Shown piece after piece: positions 50,164-55,873 of a stretch of 55,873 nt of DNA. Positions within the stretch are counted from its first letter, which is position 1. Each line of letters begins with the position of its first letter. The position numbers and the translations under genes are program-made. This DNA comes from an uncultured Acetatifactor sp. (GTDB lineage Bacteria > Bacillota > Clostridia > Lachnospirales > Lachnospiraceae): the NCBI GenBank assembly GCA_910584435.1, contig CAJUAP010000007.1:1-55873 (forward strand). Reading direction: 5' to 3'. The notes below the pieces were generated by a model. The model did no database searches. It was given only the letters and a program-made list of their open reading frames with translations, and was not told where the DNA came from.

Positions 50164-50342
50164 AAATATTTTCCATTTTGGGCGGATGTGTATATATATG
50201 CAGAAGAACAGCTTATAAAAAGGCAAAATGCCGCAGTAAAACAGAGGATTACGAAAGTCCGGCTTTCTCCCCTACAAGGGGGCTGGAGTGGAGAGACCGG
50301 AACAAGTTCCCGCAAGTGGGAACTGGAATAGGAGGAAAACTT
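50164..50342 (+). other. Long structured metY leader
   Basis: About 180 untranslated bases with stems CCCC/GGGG (near 50270-50283) and AGTTCCC/GGGAACT (about 50305-50324) just before the ribosome site AGGAGG. It does not match the SAM (S-box) pattern I know. No gene. Confidence 0.4.
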
Positions 50343-51632
50343 ATGTCTGATTACAAATTTGAAACTCTGCAGCTTCATGTCGGTCAGGAGAAGCCTGATC
50401 CCGCAACCGATGCCCGTGCCGTACCCATCTATGCCACTACATCATATGTGTTCCACAACTGCGAACATGCGGCGGCACGGTTTGGTCTTGCCGAAGCAGG
50501 CAATATATACGGCAGACTGACCAACTCCACCCAGGACGTATTGGAGCAGAGAGTGGCGGCATTAGAAGGCGGAGTGGCGGCTCTGGCTCTGGCCTCAGGC
50601 GCCGCAGCAATCACCTATACTTTGGAAGCGCTGGGCCAGAATGGCGGTCATTTCGTGGCGCAGAAGACAATTTATGGCGGCAGCTACAATCTGCTGGCAC
50701 ATACCCTTCCAAATTTCGGCATTACGGCCAGTTTCGTCAATATTCACGATTTAGATGAGGTGGAGGCAGCTATTCAGGACAATACCAGGGCTGTTTATAT
50801 AGAGACATTGGGTAACCCCAATAGTGATATTCCGGACATTGATGCTTTGGCGGAGCTGGCACACAAGCATGGTCTGCCGCTGGTAGTGGATAATACTTTC
50901 GGTACTCCGTATCTGATCCGCCCTATCGAGCATGGTGCAGATGTTGTTGTACACTCTGCCACAAAATTTCTTGGCGGCCACGGCACTGCTTTGGGCGGTA
51001 TCATTGTAGATTCCGGCAGGTTTGACTGGACGGCAGGCGGGAAGTATCCTGCCATTGCAGATGCCAACCCCAGCTATCACGGCATTTCATTTGTAAAGGC
51101 AGTGGGACCTGCAGCATTTGTAACCTACATTCGCGCTATACTGCTCCGGGATACAGGGGCTGCGATTTCTCCGTTTGCGGCATTCCTGCTTCTGCAGGGG
51201 ATTGAGACTTTGTCACTGCGTCTGGAGCGTCATGCGGAGAATACCGGAAGGGTAGTGGAATTCCTGAACGGCCATCCCCTGGTGGAGAAGGTGAATCATC
51301 CGGCACTGCCTGGTCATCCGGATCATGCATTGTACCAGAGGTATTTCCCAAACGGAGGGGCTTCCATTTTTACCTTTGAAATCAAGGGCGGTGTAAAGGA
51401 AGCCCACAAGTTTATTGACAGTCTGCAGATTTTCTCCCTGCTTGCCAATGTGGCAGATGTCAAGAGCCTTGTCATCCATCCGGCCACCACTACCCACAGC
51501 CAGCTCAGTGAGGAAGAACTGGCTGAACAGGACATTAAACCTAATACCATCCGCCTGTCCATCGGTACCGAGCACATCGATGACATTATTGCTGATCTGC
51601 AGAAGGGTTTTGATGCGGTTAAGGAGATATGA
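50343..51632 (+). CDS. metY: O-acetylhomoserine sulfhydrylase
   Basis: Cytosolic PLP enzyme making homocysteine (or cysteine-related products) from O-acetylhomoserine and sulfide. Start set at MSDYKFETLQLHVGQEKPDP (50343), behind AGGAGG; the longer frame is leader. The 429-residue length is typical of MetY rather than the shorter MetB/MetC. Motifs: YGRLTNSTQDVLEQRVAALE, ALASGAAAITYT, VVDNTFGTPYLIRPIEHGAD, PLP lysine K208 in HSATKFLGGHG, and LVIHPATTTHSQLSEEE. The operator upstream indicates Rrf2-type control by sulfur or Fe-S status. It is monocistronic, with a strong terminator. Confidence 0.96.
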   Translation: MSDYKFETLQLHVGQEKPDPATDARAVPIYATTSYVFHNCEHAAARFGLAEAGNIYGRLTNSTQDVLEQRVAALEGGVAALALASGAAAITYTLEALGQNGGHFVAQKTIYGGSYNLLAHTLPNFGITASFVNIHDLDEVEAAIQDNTRAVYIETLGNPNSDIPDIDALAELAHKHGLPLVVDNTFGTPYLIRPIEHGADVVVHSATKFLGGHGTALGGIIVDSGRFDWTAGGKYPAIADANPSYHGISFVKAVGPAAFVTYIRAILLRDTGAAISPFAAFLLLQGIETLSLRLERHAENTGRVVEFLNGHPLVEKVNHPALPGHPDHALYQRYFPNGGASIFTFEIKGGVKEAHKFIDSLQIFSLLANVADVKSLVIHPATTTHSQLSEEELAEQDIKPNTIRLSIGTEHIDDIIADLQKGFDAVKEI

Positions 51633-51656
51633 AAACCATGGGCAATGTTGATATGT

Positions 51657-51689
51657 CTGCCGATCTGATGATCGGCGGGCTCTTTTTTT
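51657..51689 (+). terminator. metY terminator
   Basis: CTGCCGATC (51657-51665) pairs with GATCGGCGG (51670-51678), loop TGAT, followed by CTC and seven T. Confidence 0.9.
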
Positions 51690-51690
51690 G

Positions 51691-51805
51691 GTAACAGTTC
51701 AGTCATGCGGAAACCCGGCATGAAATAAGTTGTGGGCAATATTACCTGGTTGTTGGTGAAAATGTACATTCCGGCAACTTATGAATGGCATGGCTGAACA
51801 GTTGC
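51691..51805. repeat. TAACAGTTCAG-family palindromic element
   Basis: GTAACAGTTCAGTCATGC (51691-51708) is complementary to 51788-51805 with three mismatches; an inner ATAAGTTG/CAACTTAT pair continues the stem. Length 115 bp. It starts directly after the metY terminator T-run and lies just upstream of the Rrf2 gene. Confidence 0.65.
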
Positions 51806-51858
51806 CTTTTTTGAATGGACTTTCATACACACTATTTTTTTCGAGGAGAAGGATTGAT

Positions 51859-52290
51859 ATGATGATTTCAACAAGAGGAAGATATGCGCTGCGGGTAATG
51901 ATTGATCTTGCCGAACATGGCGATGAAGGGTATATACCAATGAAGATTATTGCCGGACGGCAGGGCATATCCCTGAAATATCTTGAACGGATCCTTCCGG
52001 CACTGACCCGAAGCGGTATGATCGAAGGCTTACAGCGGAAAGGCGGAGGATATAAGCTGACTGCTGATCCGGATAAGTACCGGGTGGGAGATATCCTGCG
52101 GCTGATGGAGGGGGATCTGGCGCCGGTAGCCTGCCTTGGCTGCAGCGCAAAAGCCTGTGAACGCACAGAGTACTGCAAGACCTTGCCCATGTGGAAGGAG
52201 TTTTACAGGTTGACCAATGCCTATTTCGACGGAATTATGCTGTCGGATTTAGCGGGAGGAAAGATACAGTCTTTTATTCCTGACCATTGA
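51859..52290 (+). CDS. Rrf2-family regulator, probably Fe-S type
   Basis: Start set at MMISTRGRYALRVMIDLAEH (51859) behind AGGAGAAGGA. The 143-residue dimeric winged-helix protein has the recognition region GISLKYLERILPALTRSGMI and the wing RKGGGYKLTADPDKYRVGDI. The cluster ACLGCSAKACERTEYC (C92, C95, C100, C106) resembles the three-Cys [2Fe-2S] site of IscR with one extra Cys, unlike cluster-free CymR. The matching CCTAC-7-GTAGG operator at metY suggests direct control of sulfur assimilation. No isc/suf genes adjoin it. Confidence 0.93.
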   Translation: MMISTRGRYALRVMIDLAEHGDEGYIPMKIIAGRQGISLKYLERILPALTRSGMIEGLQRKGGGYKLTADPDKYRVGDILRLMEGDLAPVACLGCSAKACERTEYCKTLPMWKEFYRLTNAYFDGIMLSDLAGGKIQSFIPDH

Positions 52291-52312
52291 CCGTTTTTTT
52301 CATAAGTTAAAC

Positions 52313-52342
52313 TTGACAGTGGGTGGTATGGACGGATACAAT
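52313..52342 (+). promoter_or_regulatory. Promoter of the NUDIX-DUF1538-PII genes
   Basis: TTGACA (52313-52318), 18 bases, TACAAT (52337-52342), 112 bases before the NUDIX start. Confidence 0.6.
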
Positions 52343-52454
52343 GGTATTTAGGAAACAGGTGTAATAAGAGTACATTGTGAGGGAGTCCTGCATCAGGAGA
52401 AAAATTGTCCGGAGACGGAATGTGCATCATAAAACTGATTAACGAGGAAACAGT

Positions 52455-53108
52455 ATGAAGAATGAAATTTCCATAACCAGGGAAAAGATAGTAACTTTAT
52501 TTGATTCTGATTATGTCCGTGTGTTTGATCTGCAATATGCGCCGGGAAAGCATTATTATGATGCGACCAGGCGTACCCTGGAGGATTTGGCGGCAGCAAA
52601 ATCAGACAGTGATTTCCGGGAGATGCTTCCGGACGCGGTGAGCTGTATTGTCATTCTGGAAACACCGGGGGAGGAGCCGCGCCTGCTGCTTTCCTATGAA
52701 TACCGTTATCCTGCGGGCCGTTATCTGCTCAGTGTGCCGGCGGGCTTGATAGATGAGGAAGATAAGAAGGAAGAGAACCCGATTGCTGCCGCTGCCGTTC
52801 GGGAAATCAGAGAAGAGACAGGATTGGAGTCAGGGGAGGCAGATTGCGCTGCGATTGTAAATCCTTTGCTGTTTTCCTCGCCTGGAATGACGGATGAGAG
52901 CAATGCACTTGTGTGTGTAAGACTGCATCCTGAAGATTTATCGGTTTTATCCAGGGAAGGCGCAGAGGAGTCAGAGCGGTTTGACGGATTTGTGCTTCTG
53001 ACAAAGGCTGAAGCGCTGGAGCTTCTGAAGAATGGAAGGGATCAGAGAGGCAATTATTATCCTGTGTACACTTGGGCTGCCTTGATGTATTTTGCAGTAT
53101 TTCAATAA
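52455..53108 (+). CDS. NUDIX hydrolase, ADP-ribose pyrophosphatase-like
   Basis: Hydrolyses a nucleoside diphosphate derivative, most likely ADP-ribose or a related sugar nucleotide. ATG 52455 follows GAGGAAAC. The 217 residues carry the NUDIX box around residues 96-125 (PAGLIDEEDKKEENPIAAAA, then VREIREETGLE) with catalytic R116-EIREE121. The box has a few extra acidic residues after GLID. Flanks LLLSYEYRYPAGRYLLSVPA and LLFSSPGMTDESNALVCVRL are typical of ADPRase-type members. It is 34 bases upstream of the DUF1538 gene, so they may be co-transcribed, but a functional link is unproven. Confidence 0.92.
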   Translation: MKNEISITREKIVTLFDSDYVRVFDLQYAPGKHYYDATRRTLEDLAAAKSDSDFREMLPDAVSCIVILETPGEEPRLLLSYEYRYPAGRYLLSVPAGLIDEEDKKEENPIAAAAVREIREETGLESGEADCAAIVNPLLFSSPGMTDESNALVCVRLHPEDLSVLSREGAEESERFDGFVLLTKAEALELLKNGRDQRGNYYPVYTWAALMYFAVFQ

Positions 53109-53142
53109 CAAGTGTGAACGCAGTAAATAAGGAAGGTGTTGT

Positions 53143-54687
53143 ATGAATCAAAAGCTCAAAGAGAAAATATTGGAATCTCTTTCTGCTGTATTGCCTATTA
53201 CGGGTATTGTGCTGCTGTTAAGTATTTTGCTGGTGCCTGTGGATATTGGGGCAATGGTTATGTTTATAGCAGGCGCGGTTATGCTGGTGATTGGAATGGG
53301 ATTTTTCCAGCTTGGCGCTGAGATGGCAATGACACCTTTGGGAGAAGGAATCGGTGTCCAGATATCGAAGACAAGAAATATATTTCTGGTGTTTTTCATT
53401 GGATTTTTTACGGGGTTGATTATTACGGTTTCGGAGCCGGATCTGCAGGTACTGGCACAACAGGTTCCCTCGATTGATAATCTTACCCTGATTCTCACTG
53501 TGGCAGTGGGTGTGGGAATATTTCTGGCATTGGCAATTCTGAGAATTTTGTTCCAGATTAATCTTTCAACGATTCTGATTATATTGTATGTGATTTTGAT
53601 TGGGCTGTCATTTCTGGTTCCTAAGGATTTCCTGGCAGTTGCCTTTGACTCCGGCGGTGTGACAACGGGACCAATGACAGTACCGTTCATTATGGCAATG
53701 GGTGTAGGTCTGGCTTCTGTCAGAGGGGATAAGAATGCTTCCAGCGACAGTTTTGGTCTGGTAGCGCTGTCCAGTGTGGGGCCGGTGCTTGCCGTATTGA
53801 TATTGGGGCTTTTCTTCAGACCAACGCAAGCCTCATACACGGCCTCGGCGATAGCCGATGTTGCAACGACCCGTGATGTTATCTGGGAATTCCTGATCAG
53901 TATGCCTCCTTATGTAAGAGAAGTCATGATTTCCCTTCTTCCTGTAGCGGGGGTGTTTGTTCTGTTTCAGTCCGTAAGCCATCGTTATAAACGCAGACAG
54001 GTAACTCGTGTTATGGTGGGATTTCTATATACATATATTGGGCTGGTGCTCTTTCTCTGTGGGGTCAACGCAGGGTTTGCGCCGGTGGGTTCTTCCATTG
54101 GCAATGATATTGCTTCTGCCGCGTGGAAATGGCTGTTGGTACCCATTGGCATGTTGATCGGTTATTATATTGTGAAGGCGGAGCCCGCCATACAGGTCTT
54201 GAACCATCAGGTGGAGAGTGTGACCAATGGAGCGGTATCTGCAAAATCCATGAACCGCTGCCTGTCCATCGGCGTTTCTGTCAGTGTGGGCCTGGCAATG
54301 CTGCGTGTGCTGACAGGGCTGCCCATTTATTGGATTGTTATACCAGGCTATGCGATTGCATTGATTCTGTCCAGGCTTGTGCCGAAGATGTTCGTAGGTA
54401 TTGCTTTTGACTCCGGCGGTGTGGCAAGCGGACCTATGACTACTACTTTTCTGCTTCCTCTCAGCATCGGCGCCTGTGATGCAGTGGGTGGGAATCTCAT
54501 GGCAAATGCATTTGGTGTGGTGGCATTGGTGGCGCTGACCCCTTTGATTGCCGTGCAGATTATGGGTATGTTATATCAATACAGGCTGAAGGCAGCAGGC
54601 AGAGCCGCAGTCGGAGAAGCAGGTGTTCTGGATGCTATGGACGAGATCATAGAATTCGAGGAGGGCTATCAGAATGACAGGCAGTAA
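53143..54687 (+). CDS. DUF1538 membrane protein (putative transporter)
   Basis: A 514-residue integral membrane protein with about 12-14 helices and a clear internal duplication. VAFDSGGVTTGPMTVPFIMA (D169) and IAFDSGGVASGPMTTTFLLP (D423) are near-identical re-entrant-type motifs 254 residues apart. Each half ends in a 'FGLVAL..VGP/TP' helix. The inverted or repeated DSGG-x2-GPMT motif strongly suggests a transporter with two pseudo-symmetric substrate or ion sites, but the substrate is unknown. The PII-like gene overlaps its 3' end by 14 bases, a tight coupling seen for PII-regulated transporters such as AmtB-GlnK and SbtA-SbtB. ATG 53143 follows GGAAGGTG. Confidence 0.9.
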   Translation: MNQKLKEKILESLSAVLPITGIVLLLSILLVPVDIGAMVMFIAGAVMLVIGMGFFQLGAEMAMTPLGEGIGVQISKTRNIFLVFFIGFFTGLIITVSEPDLQVLAQQVPSIDNLTLILTVAVGVGIFLALAILRILFQINLSTILIILYVILIGLSFLVPKDFLAVAFDSGGVTTGPMTVPFIMAMGVGLASVRGDKNASSDSFGLVALSSVGPVLAVLILGLFFRPTQASYTASAIADVATTRDVIWEFLISMPPYVREVMISLLPVAGVFVLFQSVSHRYKRRQVTRVMVGFLYTYIGLVLFLCGVNAGFAPVGSSIGNDIASAAWKWLLVPIGMLIGYYIVKAEPAIQVLNHQVESVTNGAVSAKSMNRCLSIGVSVSVGLAMLRVLTGLPIYWIVIPGYAIALILSRLVPKMFVGIAFDSGGVASGPMTTTFLLPLSIGACDAVGGNLMANAFGVVALVALTPLIAVQIMGMLYQYRLKAAGRAAVGEAGVLDAMDEIIEFEEGYQNDRQ

Positions 54688-55366
54688 TAAGCCGGCTTTT
54701 AGAATGTTATTACTTATTGCCACACCGAAACTGGTGAACAAGGGAGCGGAATTATTCAGAGAGGGAGAGGTCCCCATACAGCATATTTTTCATGCCCAGG
54801 GAACCGCATCCAGCGAAATCATGGATATGCTGGGGCTGGGCGGAGTGGAGAAGAATATTCTCATGAGTATGCTGCCCAGGCTGTTCGCGGATAAAATGCT
54901 CAAAAAGCTGCAGAAAACCCTTCATCTTGGGATGCCCAACAGTGGGATTGCATTTACCATTCCCATGTCCAGCGGAAGCGCTCAAATAGTGAAAATGGTT
55001 GAAGTACTGCAGACAGGAGATGAACAGACGCGTTCGGAAAGGGATGAGACAGACATGGCAGAAAGCGAATTTAGTATGATTATGGCGATTGTAAATCAGG
55101 GCTTCAGCGAGGAGGTCATGGATGCTGCCAAGCCTGTGGGCGCTGCCGGCGGTACCGTGTTTCACAGCAGACGGGCCGGAAATGAGGATAAATTAAAATT
55201 TTGGGGCATCAGTGTCCAGGCGGAACGGGAGATTGTTCTGATTCTTGCCCGGAAGGAAGATAAATTAAATATTATGCAGGCAATCGGCAGAAAATGCGGA
55301 ATCAACAGCAAAGCCCAGGGGCTTATATTATCTCTTCCGGTGGATGGCACTGCAGGAATGGACTGA
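54674..55366 (+). CDS. PII-family-like regulator with two PII domains
   Basis: ATG 54674 behind GAGGAGGG lies inside the DUF1538 gene (14-base overlap). The 230 residues hold two GlnB-like units: about 10-112 (MLLLIATPKLVNKGAELFRE; AQGTASSEIMDMLGLGGVEK) and about 128-225 (MIMAIVNQGFSEEVMDAAKP; VGAAGGTVFHSRRAG; VQAEREIVLILARKEDKLNI-MQAIGRKCG). The second keeps the classic PII 'GA.GGT...R...' and 'EREIVLIL' motifs; the first is divergent. The T-loop lacks the uridylylated Tyr context. It probably binds adenine nucleotides and gates the DUF1538 protein; this is inference from fold and coupling. Confidence 0.85.
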   Translation: MTGSNKPAFRMLLLIATPKLVNKGAELFREGEVPIQHIFHAQGTASSEIMDMLGLGGVEKNILMSMLPRLFADKMLKKLQKTLHLGMPNSGIAFTIPMSSGSAQIVKMVEVLQTGDEQTRSERDETDMAESEFSMIMAIVNQGFSEEVMDAAKPVGAAGGTVFHSRRAGNEDKLKFWGISVQAEREIVLILARKEDKLNIMQAIGRKCGINSKAQGLILSLPVDGTAGMD

Positions 55367-55391
55367 TGTGGGCGGTATCATAAAAGGGGGG

Positions 55392-55873
55392 ATGACAGTG
55401 GCCGGGACAGGAGAATCAGCAGGAGTGCAAATTTATTCCAATACAGTTCCTAAGAGGAAGAAAAGTAAATATAGCCTTATTCTCATCCTTAGTATATTGG
55501 TGTGGGGTGTACTTGGCTGTGGGCATATTGCAGACGGAACCAGCAGTGAGACAGGATATGCGGAACATGCAGGGGAAGAGCTGCCGGATGCGGAAGAGGC
55601 AACGAGGCAGGAACCGGGGAGAAATGCTTCGGATGAGGAGGATATGCTGTCTGAGGATGATATTGTATCCGGCGAAGATAGGATACCGGGCCAGGGAGCG
55701 GAGGAGCCGGCCGGAAGTGCCGGTACAGGCCAGGAAGCGGAGGAGCCGGCCGGAAGTGCCGGTACAGGCCAGGGAGTGGAGGGGCCGGCCGGAAGTGCCG
55801 GTACAGGCCAGGGAGCGAAGGAGCCGGCCGGAAGTGCCGGTACAGGCCAGGGAGCGGAGGAGCCGGCCGGAAG
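55392..55873 (+). CDS. Repeat-rich lipoprotein, 3' end beyond window
   Basis: Open frame from ATG 55392 (GTG 55398 is a possible alternative) to the window end. A basic stretch KRKKSKY, a hydrophobic core (LILILSILVWGV) and lipobox VLGC with Cys43 predict a surface lipoprotein. An acidic linker follows (TGYAEHAGEELPDAEEATRQ), then 13-residue repeats GQGAEEPAGSAGT (four full copies and a partial one) forming a flexible stalk. Any functional domain lies outside the window. It is 26 bases after the PII-like gene and may share its transcript. Confidence 0.75.
   Translation, partial: MTVAGTGESAGVQIYSNTVPKRKKSKYSLILILSILVWGVLGCGHIADGTSSETGYAEHAGEELPDAEEATRQEPGRNASDEEDMLSEDDIVSGEDRIPGQGAEEPAGSAGTGQEAEEPAGSAGTGQGVEGPAGSAGTGQGAKEPAGSAGTGQGAEEPAG
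55689..55873 (+). repeat. 39-bp in-frame minisatellite
   Basis: Exact 39-base units at 55689, 55728, 55767, 55806 and 55845 (last cut by the window end), each beginning GGCCAGG and containing GCCGGCCGGAAGTGCCGG. It encodes the 13-residue stalk repeat. Confidence 0.95.

Noticed and set aside
50164..50342. SAM (S-box) riboswitch upstream of metY
   Set aside because: The expected conserved core was not found; control is better explained by the Rrf2 operator.
1..55873. tRNA, rRNA, insertion-sequence transposases, integrases, prophage genes
   Set aside because: None could be recognised on either strand.

Overview
The window looks like chromosomal DNA of a gut-type Gram-positive Clostridia, most likely a Lachnospiraceae member. 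The basis is the carbohydrate ABC systems (MsmK/MalEFG type), LacI, BlaI/BlaR1 and Rrf2 regulators, an LtaS-like enzyme, a T-box leader controlling trp genes, strong AGGAGG ribosome sites and consensus TTGACA-17-TATAAT promoters. This is inferred from gene content; no rRNA or tRNA was seen.

Layout. 1-2600 is a decaying cluster of small immunity-like genes, including a clearly broken SUKH/SMI1-KNR4 pseudogene. 2799-4550 is a chemoreceptor. 4878-9670 is a carbohydrate ABC importer (ATPase, two permeases, binding lipoprotein), followed by an OB-fold-like lipoprotein with a palindromic operator candidate. 10897-15438 holds mixed genes: DUF2971, ADP-ribosylglycohydrolase, a 47-residue membrane protein, a possible PD-(D/E)XK protein and a ferritin-like protein. 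15638-30411 is a maltodextrin/alpha-glucan island: a LacI regulator divergent from malEFG, then pullulanase, 4-alpha-glucanotransferase, amylo-1,6-glucosidase, a HAD phosphatase and a GH31 alpha-glucosidase. It carries no ATPase of its own, so the MsmK-like ATPase at 4878 may serve it. The malE reading frame is broken at a run of nine G.

30730-39512 is mostly on the minus strand: an LtaS-like enzyme, a two-gene unit of a HEPN-like protein and a KGGVGR-variant ParA-like ATPase (candidate conflict system), a methyltransferase, a possible small type I toxin, a DUF2262 protein and a broken gene. 39856-47091 has an EAL phosphodiesterase, a MATE exporter overlapping it tail to tail, an autoregulated BlaI/BlaR1 pair with a non-beta-lactam-type sensor, and an ankyrin-repeat protein. 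47372-50117 is a collapsed tryptophan operon: promoter and Trp T-box intact, then fused fragments of trpD and trpF, then intact trpB and trpA. 50114-52290 is metY under an Rrf2-type operator plus an Rrf2 regulator gene. 52455 to the end has a NUDIX hydrolase, a DUF1538 membrane protein overlapping a double PII-like protein, and the start of a repeat-rich lipoprotein.

The DNA is unusually rich in repeats. There are two dispersed hairpin families (TAACAGTTCAG-bounded; GAAGAATGCC hairpin), intergenic minisatellites of 45 and 41 bp on either side of the GH31 gene, and in-frame repeats in the MsmK-like ATPase, MalQ and the terminal lipoprotein.
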